Source of the DNA: a virus
Virus record (IMG/VR): IMGVR_UViG_3300048925_000615
Location: 1 to 32,230 of that record
DNA length: 32,230 nucleotides
Direction: 5' to 3' (one strand)
Of the stretch, positions 21,807-29,007 are shown piece by piece. Position 1 is the first letter of the stretch. Each line of letters begins with the position of its first letter. A model generated the notes under the pieces. That model was not told the origin of the DNA, ran no database searches, and saw nothing but the letters and a program-made list of their open reading frames with translations. Made by a program: the position numbers and the translations under genes.

Positions 21807-21830
21807 GGCGGCGCGCTCCGGCGCGCCGCC
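21807..21830 (+). terminator. Strong stem-loop after the major capsid gene
   Basis: A perfect 10-bp stem, GGCGGCGCGC with GCGCGCCGCC, closes a TCCG tetraloop 21 nt after the capsid stop. It is followed by TCTCT rather than a true U-run. It may partly terminate transcription or protect the capsid message, giving high capsid dosage relative to downstream genes. Confidence 0.55.
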
Positions 21831-21853
21831 TCTCTGAGCCGAAGGAGAGAGCC

Positions 21854-22099
21854 ATGACGAGCAAGCTGCAGAATTACCGCGTGCTGCGCGGGCATGAGGG
21901 CGACCGCACCTACGCGGAAGGCGAAACCCGACAAGCCGATCCGAATGCGGTCGGCCATCTCGTCGGGCGTGTTCTGGAGCCGATGCCAGGCGGTCGAAAG
22001 GCGGAGCCTGCCCCGCGGAACAAGGCCGAAGGCGCCGCTCCGGCGAACAAGGCCTCCACCGGCCGCAAGGCCAAGCAAGGGCCGTCAGGTCCGCTATAG
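21854..22099 (+). CDS. Small hypothetical head-region protein
   Basis: An 81-residue protein with an ordered N-terminal half (NYRVLRGHEGDRTYAEGETRQADPNAVGHLVGRVLEP) and a basic, Ala/Lys/Pro-rich disordered tail. No family is recognised, but small proteins of this size and position follow capsid genes in many HK97-like phages. AAGGAGAGAG lies 4 nt before the ATG. It is separated from the capsid gene by the stem-loop. Confidence 0.75.
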   Translation: MTSKLQNYRVLRGHEGDRTYAEGETRQADPNAVGHLVGRVLEPMPGGRKAEPAPRNKAEGAAPANKASTGRKAKQGPSGPL

Positions 22100-22111
22100 G
22101 AGAGCAAGCCG

Positions 22112-22495
22112 ATGAAGCGCTACAAAGTTTCCGTCACCACGGCTGCCGATGGTTCGGCCGTGGCCTATTCGCCCCGAATTTCGGGCGAAATCCACCAGAT
22201 CGAGTATGTGAAGGACACGGCCTCCGCCGGCGCCAACGCCTTTGCCAATGGTGTCGACTTCGCCGTGACCGGAGAGGCGACCGGCATCAGCCTCTGGGCG
22301 GAGAACGACGTCAATGCCTCGGCGGTTCGCGCGCCGCGCCAGCCGACGCATTCGCAGGTTGGCGCCCCCTCCCTCTATGCCGCCGGCGGCACGGCCGTGC
22401 AGGCGCGCATCGCGCTCGCCAACGATCGGGTGAAAATCTCGGTCGCGTCCGGTGGAAACGCCAAGGTCGGCGCCTTCCACATTCTGGTGGCCTGA
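22112..22495 (+). CDS. Hypothetical head-region protein, possible capsid-associated beta protein
   Basis: A 127-residue, beta-rich protein without charged clusters (KVSVTTAADGSAVAYSPRISGEIHQIEYVKDTASAG ... VQARIALANDRVKISVASGGNAKVGAFHILV). Its place between the capsid and connector genes and its all-beta character suggest a capsid-decoration or head-completion protein; neither is proven. The ATG has AGGAGAG nine bases upstream. Confidence 0.78.
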   Translation: MKRYKVSVTTAADGSAVAYSPRISGEIHQIEYVKDTASAGANAFANGVDFAVTGEATGISLWAENDVNASAVRAPRQPTHSQVGAPSLYAAGGTAVQARIALANDRVKISVASGGNAKVGAFHILVA

Positions 22496-22500
22496 TACCG

Positions 22501-23112
22501 ATGCTCTGCCTTCCGCCTGCGCTGGTGACACCGCCGGATGGGATGCCGGTCAGCCTCGCGCGGGCGAAGGCGCATCTGCGTGTGGACCATAGCGAGGATG
22601 ACGACCTGATCACGGCGGCCATTGCCGCCGCGGTCAACCATCTCGACGGCTATGGCGGCATTCTCGGCCGGGCGCTAATGCCGCAGACCTGGTGCGAGTA
22701 CGGCGCCTTCTGGCCGGCTTCGCGTGCGATCGAGTTGCGTCTCGCGCCGGTCGCCTCGATCGTCGAGGTGAAGGCGCGCGCCGCCGATGGCGCGGATGTC
22801 GTTCTGGACCCGGTTTTCTATCGGCTGCTTGCCGGCAGGGCCTCACGCCCGATCGTCCTCTTCGGTATCGATGCTGCTTTGCCGGATCTCGCCAAGGCGC
22901 CCGACGCGCTCGCGATCAGCTATGCCGCCGGCTATCCGCTCGATGGCGACGACAAGCCGACCGTGCCGGCCGCGCTCCAGAGCGCCATCCTGCTCATGGT
23001 CGGCGATCTCTACCGCTTCCGCGACAGCGTCCAGATCGGCTCCTCCAGCGCCGTGCCGATGTCGACCACGGTCGACCGGCTGATCGCGCCCTTCCGCCGG
23101 TATCAGATCTGA
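22501..23112 (+). CDS. Head-tail connector protein, gp6-like
   Basis: A 203-residue head-tail connector of the phage gp6 family, which forms the ring below the portal. The family start is clear (VSLARAKAHLRVDHSEDDDLITAAIAAAVNHLDGYGG, about residues 17-53), ending with a helical segment (ALQSAILLMVGDLYRFRDSV). The gene starts 6 nt after the previous one, and its TGA overlaps the next ATG by one base. Confidence 0.88.
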   Translation: MLCLPPALVTPPDGMPVSLARAKAHLRVDHSEDDDLITAAIAAAVNHLDGYGGILGRALMPQTWCEYGAFWPASRAIELRLAPVASIVEVKARAADGADVVLDPVFYRLLAGRASRPIVLFGIDAALPDLAKAPDALAISYAAGYPLDGDDKPTVPAALQSAILLMVGDLYRFRDSVQIGSSSAVPMSTTVDRLIAPFRRYQI

Positions 23113-23465
23113 TGCTCGGCGCCGGACAACGCGCCTTCCGCGTCCGCTTCGAGCGGATGCCGCGTGGTGCCGATGACGGTGCCGGCAATGTGCAGCGCCT
23201 GCCCTGGGTCGGGCTCGTCACCTGCTGGGCCGGCTTCAAGCCGCAGTTCGGGCGCGAGCAGCTCGCAGCGGGCCGGCTGGAAAGCATGATGAAGGGCGTC
23301 TTGACCGTGCTCGCTTTTGCCGAGACGCGCTCGGTGACGGCCGAGGACCGCGTGGTTTTCGTCACCGGCCCCTATGCCGGCAAGGAATGCCAGATCCGTT
23401 CGATCGTGCCGACGCCGGATGCGCGGGAGATCGAGTTCACCCTCGAACATGGTGTTGCGACATGA
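23112..23465 (+). CDS. Head closure / head-tail adaptor protein
   Basis: A 117-residue protein in the position of the head closure (gp7-like) protein that seals the connector and joins the tail. It has the small beta-barrel pattern of that family: VRFERMPRG, GLVTCWAGFKP, QLAAGRLESMMKGVLTVLAFAETRSVTAEDRVVF, CQIRSIVPTPDAREIEFTLEH. The ATG overlaps the previous TGA by one base (TGATG), and its own stop overlaps the next ATG as ATGA. Confidence 0.85.
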   Translation: MLGAGQRAFRVRFERMPRGADDGAGNVQRLPWVGLVTCWAGFKPQFGREQLAAGRLESMMKGVLTVLAFAETRSVTAEDRVVFVTGPYAGKECQIRSIVPTPDAREIEFTLEHGVAT

Positions 23466-23677
23466 GCCGCGAAACCTTCGCGCTTGCCCGACGGATTGCT
23501 CGCCAGTTGCGGTCGAAGTCCGTTCCTGTCGTTCTTGCTGCCGTTGACCATGCTGGAGGCAGCACCGACCGAGATACCCTGCTCCAGTCCATCACGGTGA
23601 TGGGAGCGGCCTTTATTTCGGCGGGCTGGAAGCCGCGCGTGCGCGTCCCCTACGGCCGCCGCCAGTGGTCGCTCTAG
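23462..23677 (+). CDS. Small hypothetical tail-region protein
   Basis: A 71-residue basic protein (SRETFALARRIARQLRSKSVPVVLAAVDHAGG...) with no recognised family. It is embedded between the head-closure and HK97-gp10-like genes with ATGA coupling upstream. Its TAG ends in the base that begins the next GTG frame. Coupling at both ends argues that it is real. Confidence 0.65.
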   Translation: MSRETFALARRIARQLRSKSVPVVLAAVDHAGGSTDRDTLLQSITVMGAAFISAGWKPRVRVPYGRRQWSL

Positions 23678-23964
23678 TGCCCCGCGTCACCTTCATCCGA
23701 GATTTCGACTGCCACGCCAAGCCCGGCGTCTTCATCGCCTACAAGGCGGGAGGGCCGAAGCTGATCCCCCAGGCCCATGCCGCGCGCGCCCGCGCCGCCG
23801 GAGTGCTTCTCGATGCCCAGCCCGAAGACTGCAGCCTCGCTGTCGCGCCTGCGCAGGCGCCTGGAGAAGGTACCGCTGCAGGTGCGGGCGGCTGCGGCGG
23901 CGGAAGCGCTGCTGCGGGCGCGGCAGCTCGGCCGCGCGATCCAGTCGGCGGCGCCGAAGGATGA
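23677..23964 (+). CDS. Small tail-region ORF overlapping the gp10-like gene
   Basis: A GTG-started frame of 95 residues. The first ~50 (VTFIRDFDCHAKPGVFIAYKAGG...LIPQAHAARARAAGVL) resemble short conserved proteins placed here in related phages. The rest is Gly/Ala-rich and appears to be only the shadow frame of the next gene, which it overlaps by 152 nt. Either an ancestral stop was lost or the extension is tolerated. No ribosome-binding site is visible, so it probably relies on coupling. Confidence 0.5.
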   Translation: MPRVTFIRDFDCHAKPGVFIAYKAGGPKLIPQAHAARARAAGVLLDAQPEDCSLAVAPAQAPGEGTAAGAGGCGGGSAAAGAAARPRDPVGGAEG

Positions 23965-24229
23965 GGGCAAGTTGAAGGAGTCGGTGCGCATCGAGCCCGG
24001 CAGGTTCGGCGACCGCTTCTATGTGAAGGCCGGCGGCCTCCTCACCACGCGGCCCGTACGCGAGGGCATAAGCGCCACCTATGACTATGCGCTGGCCGTC
24101 GAGCACGGCACGCAGAAGATGAAGGCGCAGCCCTTCTTCTATCCGACCTATCGGCTGCTGCGGAAGGATATCCGCCGCGGCATCATCGACGCGGCGAAAC
24201 GCGCGGCGAAGCTCCAAGGTCCGGCCTGA
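23813..24229 (+). CDS. HK97-gp10-like tail component (tail completion)
   Basis: A 138-residue protein of the HK97-gp10 / minor tail type, probably acting at head-tail joining or tail termination. Features are a basic helical N-terminus (SLSRLRRRLEKVPLQVRAAAAAEAL), the family segment QSAAPKDEGKLKESV and the Y-x-x-x-V-E-H-G motif in YDYALAVEHGTQKMKAQPFFYPTY, then a C-terminal helix. The ATG at 23813 is chosen because the conserved region begins there; ATG 23777 upstream is possible but adds a non-conserved segment. Stop TGA overlaps the next ATG by one base. Confidence 0.85.
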   Translation: MPSPKTAASLSRLRRRLEKVPLQVRAAAAAEALLRARQLGRAIQSAAPKDEGKLKESVRIEPGRFGDRFYVKAGGLLTTRPVREGISATYDYALAVEHGTQKMKAQPFFYPTYRLLRKDIRRGIIDAAKRAAKLQGPA

Positions 24230-24627
24230 TGGGCGACCCGTCGCTCGCCCTGCAGATTGCCATCAATCTGCGCTTGCGGACCGATATCGCCGCCGTCGAC
24301 AGCCGAGTCTTCGATCGTGTGCCCGCCGATGTCGCCTTCCCCTATATCGAGCTGGGCGAGTTCCAGACGCTCGATGACGGGGCGCAGTGCCATGACGGCA
24401 TGGAGGTCTTCGCGACACTCCATGTCTGGTCGCGCGCGATCGGGCAGGTCGAGGTCAAGACGATCGCCGGCGCCGCGCGCGGCTCGATCCATGAGGCCGA
24501 GCTCGATCTCGGCGCCGCCTGGCAGTTCCTCGAAATCGCGCATCAGGACACGCGATATCTGAAAGACCCGGATGGCGTCACCAGCCATGCCGTCCTGACG
24601 TTCAAGGCGCTCGTCGCCGCAGCCTGA
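24229..24627 (+). CDS. DUF3168 tail completion protein (gp11-like)
   Basis: A 132-residue DUF3168 protein, the tail-terminator type that caps the tail tube and joins it to the head. It shows LQIAINLRLRTDIAAV, the RVFDRVPADVAFPYIELGEFQ segment and HVWSRAIGQVEVKTIAGAAR that mark the family. The start overlaps the previous stop as TGATG. Its place, just before the tail tube gene, matches HK97-like and gene-transfer-agent gene order. Confidence 0.9.
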   Translation: MGDPSLALQIAINLRLRTDIAAVDSRVFDRVPADVAFPYIELGEFQTLDDGAQCHDGMEVFATLHVWSRAIGQVEVKTIAGAARGSIHEAELDLGAAWQFLEIAHQDTRYLKDPDGVTSHAVLTFKALVAAA

Positions 24628-24648
24628 CACCCAGCAACGGAGGCCATC

Positions 24649-25116
24649 ATGGCACAGCCGACCGTCCTGCCTTTCGGCAAGGGCCTGTTCTTCCTTGGCG
24701 ACGGCGCGCTCGTCGACGAGGCGTTCCAGAAGATCTGCGGCTTCAACAGCATGTCGCTGCAGATCCAGAAGGACACCAACGACGTCACCATTCCGGATTG
24801 CGACGATCCCGACGCGCCGGCCTGGAAGGCGACGGACGTGCTCAACATGTCCTGGACCATGAGCTTCGAGGGCGTGATGGCGAAGGAGGCCGAGCCTTTG
24901 CTCTGGGCTGGCTCGAATCGCGGCATCTCGACCAATGTGCGTCAGCGCCTGCTCGGCTTCGGCACCGGCGCCGGCACGCCCGATCTCGAATTCTCCGGCA
25001 AAGGCCATGTCTCGCATGAGATCACCGGCCAGCGCGGGAACAAATGGGAGGTCAAGGTCACCGTGGTCGGTGACGGCGCCCTCGCCCGCGCCAGCGTGGC
25101 GGCGCTCGCGCCATGA
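24649..25116 (+). CDS. Major tail tube protein
   Basis: A 155-residue tail tube protein of the gene-transfer-agent type, stacking into hexameric rings around the tape measure. The pattern is FGKGLFFLGDGALVDEAFQKICGFNSMSLQIQKDTNDVTIPDCDDPDAPAWKATDVLNMSW and the C-terminal GNKWEVKVTVVGDG. GGAGG lies five bases before the ATG. The stop overlaps the chaperone start as ATGA. Confidence 0.88.
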   Translation: MAQPTVLPFGKGLFFLGDGALVDEAFQKICGFNSMSLQIQKDTNDVTIPDCDDPDAPAWKATDVLNMSWTMSFEGVMAKEAEPLLWAGSNRGISTNVRQRLLGFGTGAGTPDLEFSGKGHVSHEITGQRGNKWEVKVTVVGDGALARASVAALAP

Positions 25117-25520
25117 GCCGCTGCCGCATCGATCTGGAGTGGGCGGACGGGGTATATCCGTTCTGCCTGCCGCTCGCGCAGCTCGAGGAGCTGCAGACGC
25201 TGTGCGAGGCCGGGCCGCTCGTTATTGCGCGGCGCCTCGAGGCGGGCGAATGGACGCATCGCGACATCTACCAAACGATCCGTCTCGGGCTGATCGGCGG
25301 CGGGATGACGCCGATCGAGGCGATGAGGAAGTGCAAGCTCTACGTGCTGGAGCGGCCCTGGCTCGAAAACATCCCGTGCGCGGTGGCCATCCTGCAGGTC
25401 ACGCTGATCGGAAAGCCGGACGAGCCCGTGGGAAAATCCTCGGCGGTCGAGAGGGAGAGCGATCCGGCCGCCGAGACGGAAAGCTCGATTTCCGCGACAT
25501 CTACGGCTTCGGCGTCGTGA
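25113..25520 (+). CDS. Tail assembly chaperone, short form (gene-transfer-agent-like)
   Basis: A 135-residue protein in the position of lambda gpG: between tail tube and tape measure. The N-terminal ~100 residues match the gene-transfer-agent family tail assembly chaperone (SRCRIDLEWADGVYPFCLPLAQLEELQTLCEAGPLVIARRLEAGEW ... RKCKLYVLERPW). The last ~27 are Ser/Ala/Glu-rich and low complexity, as expected for the non-shifted tail of a frameshift gene. A GGGAAAA slippery heptamer (25430-25436) is in the correct frame near the end of the conserved domain. The long form continues in the -1 frame to 25690. Confidence 0.88.
   Translation: MSRCRIDLEWADGVYPFCLPLAQLEELQTLCEAGPLVIARRLEAGEWTHRDIYQTIRLGLIGGGMTPIEAMRKCKLYVLERPWLENIPCAVAILQVTLIGKPDEPVGKSSAVERESDPAAETESSISATSTASAS
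25430..25475 (+). other. Programmed -1 frameshift signal (GGGAAAA plus stem-loop)
   Basis: The heptamer G-GGA-AAA occupies 25430-25436, with GGA and AAA as zero-frame codons 107 and 108, the arrangement needed for tandem -1 slippage. Two bases downstream an 8-bp perfect stem begins, CTCGGCGG (25439-25446) with CCGCCGAG (25468-25475), extendable inward by one G-U and two G-C pairs. Lambda's tail assembly frameshift uses the related GGGAAAG. The gap to the stem is shorter than typical. Confidence 0.7.
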
Positions 25521-25690
25521 TGGGATTCACGCCCGAGCAGGTCGGGCGGATGTCGCTTTGGCAGTTCTTCGCCTGCGGCGATGGTTGGGCACGAGCGAAC
25601 GTGCCGGAGGCGGGCTCCCGCTCCAATGACGATGCCGATTACAGTGAGATCGAGGCCATCCTCGACGCTGCGCCGGACTTCATCTCCTAG
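25436..25690 (+). CDS. Tail assembly chaperone, -1 frame extension (gpGT-like T domain)
   Basis: This is the -1 frame reading of the chaperone locus, giving 84 residues after slippage and a 192-residue fusion in total. The section GKLDFRDIYGFGVVMGFTPEQVGRMSLWQFFACGDGW resembles phage tail assembly chaperone C-terminal domains, and the protein-like pattern begins before the ATG at 25520. That favours production by frameshifting. Alternatively the ATG at 25520, overlapping the short form's stop (TGATG), could start a separate 56-residue protein, as in gene transfer agents where the two chaperones are separate. The two are not exclusive. Confidence 0.7.
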   Translation: MLGGREGERSGRRDGKLDFRDIYGFGVVMGFTPEQVGRMSLWQFFACGDGWARANVPEAGSRSNDDADYSEIEAILDAAPDFIS

Positions 25691-26148
25691 ACGGGCGAAG
25701 CTCGCTCCGCGCTCGTGGCATGGCAGCCAACGCGATCGGCCTCCTGATCGACGAAGCCGAAGTTGATCTCACGCACGGTGACTGCCTTCTTGGGCGGAAA
25801 CTCCCGATAGGCCGTTCGGCTGGCTTGGCCGACCTTAGTGCCGCTGCGACCGAAGAATTCGCAGAGGATGACGGCGTCCTTCAGCCAGATGTCCGATGTG
25901 TTTCGCACGGTCAGCGTCAGAACAGCGACGCTGCTCATGCGCGACGCCTTGCCTTGGACCTTCATCTCAAGGTGGTCGGCGAGGCGCATCGATTCTGGAA
26001 TGACCGTGGGAGTCTGCGCCTGGGCAGGGGCAAATGCCGGGGCCCGACTCTGGCTGTTGGATGGCTGTCGGTCGATGGATGCAACAATGCCGATCAGGCC
26101 AAGAAAGCCGATGCAAAGCCATCCGATAAGCTTGGCGATCATCCCCAT
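25687..26148 (-). CDS. Membrane-anchored or exported accessory protein (moron) within the tail operon
   Basis: A 153-residue protein on the opposite strand, inserted between the chaperone and tape measure genes. The N-terminus has a signal/anchor-like hydrophobic stretch (about residues 4-24, IAKLIGWLCIGFLGLIGIVAS) followed by an Ala/Pro/Gln linker. A beta-rich domain follows (VAVLTLTVRNTSDIWLKDAVILCEFF, then AVTVREINFGFVDQ) with two cysteines, similar in style to small extracellular or periplasmic beta-sandwich proteins. Its stop shares CTAG with the chaperone's stop. It has lower GC than its neighbours. A role at the host envelope during lysogeny is inferred; no family is recognised. Confidence 0.8.
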   Translation of the reverse strand: MGMIAKLIGWLCIGFLGLIGIVASIDRQPSNSQSRAPAFAPAQAQTPTVIPESMRLADHLEMKVQGKASRMSSVAVLTLTVRNTSDIWLKDAVILCEFFGRSGTKVGQASRTAYREFPPKKAVTVREINFGFVDQEADRVGCHATSAERASPV

Positions 26149-26210
26149 TGCATCACCCGTCCGCCCCGTGCGGACCACCAATCCAACACAATTCCCTCCG
26201 GAACAAGCCC

Positions 26211-28109
26211 ATGAGCAATGATCTCGTCATCAGCGTCGGCGGCTCTATCCGCGATCTTGAGCGGCAACTGAAGTCAGCCGCTGACGTCGCGGCTCAACGT
26301 GCCGATGAGATCGAGAATGAGTTCAAGCGACGCAATCCGTCCTTTGCAGGTGATTTCGGGCTAGGAGTCCTGAAAGGTGCGATCGCGGCCCTCTCCTTCG
26401 AAAAGATCGTCAGCGGCATCGCCGCCGCCACCCGGGAGATCGCCTCCTTCGCCGATACCGCCCGCCGCGCCGGCATCGAGGTGGAACGCCTGCAGTCGTT
26501 GCGGCTCGCGGCGGGAGCCAAAGGCGTTGAGGGCAAGACCTTCGATGCTGGCGTCGAGGGCTTGGCCAAAGCACTCAACGACACGAAGAACGGCGAAAAT
26601 GAGCTGTCCAAGCTGCTCGACGCGAATGGCATCAAGTACAAGGACCGCAAGGGCGACATCATCTCGACCAATGAAGCCTTGGCCGTCGCCGCCGATCTGA
26701 TTTCGCGCGCAGCCTCTGAGCAGGACAAGATCGCCATCGCCGAAAAGCTCGGCATCCCGAGGGATTTCGTCCCTTTGCTGGAGGGCGGCGCGGATGCGCT
26801 GAATCGCTTGGCGGAGGAGGCCAGTAAGGCCGGAGTCATCCTCGACGCCGACGTCGTTCGTCGCGCGAAGGAGTTCGACGACGCTTGGAGCGCGGCCTGG
26901 AGCAGCTTTGTCACGAACACGAAGGCTTCTGTCGCTGAAGCCGCGACCGGCTTGGCAGGGCTGATCAAGCAGGCGATCGAGCTGCAGCAACGCGTCGAGA
27001 CCGCGCGGGGGGCGGGCTCGGCTCTTGGTAAGACGATCGCGACGCTGGCGGCAGGCGGAGAGCCGACAACCGCTCCGCTTCCCCCGGCCCGCCCCGATGG
27101 CACGCCCACCAATGCCCCGCTTCCGCCTGCGCGGCCCGGTCGAGGCCACATCGGTTCCGATGTGACGCGCATTCCCGCTTCAAAATCCGGCGGCGGGGGC
27201 GGTGGCGGCAAGTCCGAGGAGGAGCAGGCGCAGGATCGGCTCGACCGTTATATCGAGACGCTGATGCGCCAGAATTCGGTGCTCGACGCGCAGATCGCCA
27301 CCTTCGGCCGCTCCAATGCCGAGAAGCGCGCCGCGGTCGAGTTGGCGAAGGCGCAGGTCGATCTCGGCAAGCTCGACGAGGATTCGCGCGCCAAGGTCAT
27401 CGCCAGCCTGACGAAGGAGATCCAGCTTTCCGAGCAGAAGCGGACGCAGCTCGAAAGCCTGAAGCAGACGCAGAAGGGCCTCGTCGACGCGCAGAAGTTC
27501 TTCGGCGAAGCGGTGACCGACGGTCTGACCGACATGATCGTCAACGGTGCCAAGGCGCAGGACGTGCTGAAGAACCTGACCGCGACGCTGATCAAGGCGA
27601 CGCTGCAGGCGGCCCTGCTCGGCAACGGGCCGCTCGCCGGCATCTTCGGCACCGCCGGGACCAACGGCAATCTCGGCGGCATCTTCGGGCTGCTCGGCGG
27701 GCTGAAATTCGCCTCGGGCGGCTTCGTCTCCGGGCCGGGCTCGAACCGCAGCGATTCCGTGCCCGCGCGGCTCTCCAATGGGGAGTTCGTCGTCAATGCC
27801 GGCGCCACCCGCAAGCATCGCGACCTGCTCGAGGCGATCAACAATGGCCGCGTGCCGATGATGGCGGCGGGTGGCCTAGTCGGGAGCCTGCCGGCGATCG
27901 CGCCGCGTGCCGGCTCTGGCGGTGGCCTCATCGTCAATGTGCAGAACAACACGCCGGCGCAGGTCGAGACCAAGCCGCGCAGCGACGGGGGCGTCGATAT
28001 GATCATCCGGCAGGTCGAGGGCGCGATGGCGCAGCGCTTCGTGCGCGGGCAAGGCTCGCTCTCGCAGGCCTTCGGCGCCGTGCAGAACGGCCGGCAGTAC
28101 CGGGGCTGA
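26211..28109 (+). CDS. Tail tape measure protein
   Basis: A 632-residue tape measure protein, which sets tail length and probably takes part in DNA delivery. The N-terminal half is helical (LERQLKSAADVAAQRADEIEN), then a Pro-rich linker (PPARPDGTPT...) and a Gly-rich stretch (SGGGGGGG) near residue 325-335. A coiled-coil region follows, and the C-terminal part has the typical FASGGFVSGPGSNRSDSVPARLSNGEFVVNA motif (about residues 500-530). The ATG at 26211 is chosen because the tape-measure sequence begins there; only a weak GGA lies upstream, and the preceding gap holds the accessory gene's promoter region. Confidence 0.92.
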   Translation: MSNDLVISVGGSIRDLERQLKSAADVAAQRADEIENEFKRRNPSFAGDFGLGVLKGAIAALSFEKIVSGIAAATREIASFADTARRAGIEVERLQSLRLAAGAKGVEGKTFDAGVEGLAKALNDTKNGENELSKLLDANGIKYKDRKGDIISTNEALAVAADLISRAASEQDKIAIAEKLGIPRDFVPLLEGGADALNRLAEEASKAGVILDADVVRRAKEFDDAWSAAWSSFVTNTKASVAEAATGLAGLIKQAIELQQRVETARGAGSALGKTIATLAAGGEPTTAPLPPARPDGTPTNAPLPPARPGRGHIGSDVTRIPASKSGGGGGGGKSEEEQAQDRLDRYIETLMRQNSVLDAQIATFGRSNAEKRAAVELAKAQVDLGKLDEDSRAKVIASLTKEIQLSEQKRTQLESLKQTQKGLVDAQKFFGEAVTDGLTDMIVNGAKAQDVLKNLTATLIKATLQAALLGNGPLAGIFGTAGTNGNLGGIFGLLGGLKFASGGFVSGPGSNRSDSVPARLSNGEFVVNAGATRKHRDLLEAINNGRVPMMAAGGLVGSLPAIAPRAGSGGGLIVNVQNNTPAQVETKPRSDGGVDMIIRQVEGAMAQRFVRGQGSLSQAFGAVQNGRQYRG

Positions 28110-28110
28110 G

Positions 28111-28488
28111 ATGGCGCTCGCAGCATGGCCAAGCCAGGTGCCGGCCCGGCCGGTGCTTTCCGGCGCGCAGGTCGGCGCATCCTATGGCGAACCGATCCGG
28201 AGCGAGACCGCGGGCGGGCCGCCGCTGGTGCGCCCGCGCCCTGGGCCGCGCGTCACCGAGATTCCCTTCGTCTCGACGATGTGGACGCGCGCAGAATGGG
28301 CGGCTTTCGAGCAGTTCGCGCGCGACACGCTGTTTCGCGGCACGCAACCCTTCCGCATGCCAGTGTTCCGGCCGGATGGCGGCATGGTGATGCGCATCTG
28401 CCAGATCAGCGATGGCAAGTGGTCGACCGACATGTCGGCGGTCTCGCGCTACCGCGTCTCCTTCACCCTGATCGTCTTCAACTGGTGA
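28111..28488 (+). CDS. Minor tail protein, distal-tail position
   Basis: A 125-residue protein directly after the tape measure gene. Conserved-looking segments include FVSTMWTRAEWAAFEQFARDTLFRGTQPFRMPVFRPDGG and VSRYRVSFTLIVFNW, a compact beta-rich fold. By position it corresponds to lambda gpM or a distal tail component, but I cannot give a named family. It starts one base after the tape measure stop, so the two are probably coupled. Confidence 0.75.
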   Translation: MALAAWPSQVPARPVLSGAQVGASYGEPIRSETAGGPPLVRPRPGPRVTEIPFVSTMWTRAEWAAFEQFARDTLFRGTQPFRMPVFRPDGGMVMRICQISDGKWSTDMSAVSRYRVSFTLIVFNW

Positions 28489-28492
28489 AGCG

Positions 28493-29005
28493 ATGAGTGT
28501 TTCGGCCGCGCTTGCGGAGGCCTGGGCGTCGAACGACGTCTCGGGCGATCTGCTCTACACCCTTGAGATCGACCACATCTCCTTCGAGACGCCGCTGCGC
28601 TTCGTGCAGGGCACGCGGGTGCCTGAGCTTTACGAGACGGTCTCTTTGCCGGTCGCTGGCAATCCCGCCGCCGTCTTCACCGTGGTCGACTTCTCCTGGC
28701 AGCGGCCGGGGCAGGAAGAAGGCGGCGTGACCAAGGCTCGCATCCGCATCGACAATGTCAGCCGCCAGATCCAGGAGGCGTTGAAGGCGGCGGTGTCGGC
28801 CGACACGCCCTTCAGCGTGATCTACCGGGAATATTCGTCGAAGGACCCGAACCATCCGGAGGTCTTCGACGGGCTGCGCATGCGCTCGGCCAATCTCACC
28901 GCTACCTCCGCCACGGGCGAGCTCGGCTATGAGGAGATCGAGCTCAAGGGCTTCCCGGCACGGACTTACAGCAGCGACCTCTATTCGGCGCTTTACGGGC
29001 AATAG
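28493..29005 (+). CDS. DUF1833 tail protein
   Basis: A 170-residue protein matching the DUF1833 family of tail-tip proteins: EAWASNDVSGDLLYTLEIDHISFETPLRFVQGT (residues ~9-41), then FTVVDFSWQRPGQEEGGVTKARIRIDNVSRQIQEAL. The family occurs next to the NlpC/P60 peptidase and tail-tip genes and probably forms part of the baseplate. The gene starts 4 nt after the previous stop. Confidence 0.88.
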   Translation: MSVSAALAEAWASNDVSGDLLYTLEIDHISFETPLRFVQGTRVPELYETVSLPVAGNPAAVFTVVDFSWQRPGQEEGGVTKARIRIDNVSRQIQEALKAAVSADTPFSVIYREYSSKDPNHPEVFDGLRMRSANLTATSATGELGYEEIELKGFPARTYSSDLYSALYGQ

Positions 29006-29007
29006 CG

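Noticed and set aside
20323-21864. A 513-residue minus-strand open frame opposite the capsid gene
   Set aside because: Shadow frame with repetitive Leu/Arg/Gly composition; the capsid protein is clear on the plus strand.
26148-26210. Longer tape measure start at 26148
   Set aside because: The extra 21 residues are not tape-measure-like, and the segment is the upstream region of the divergent accessory gene; the ATG at 26211 fits better.
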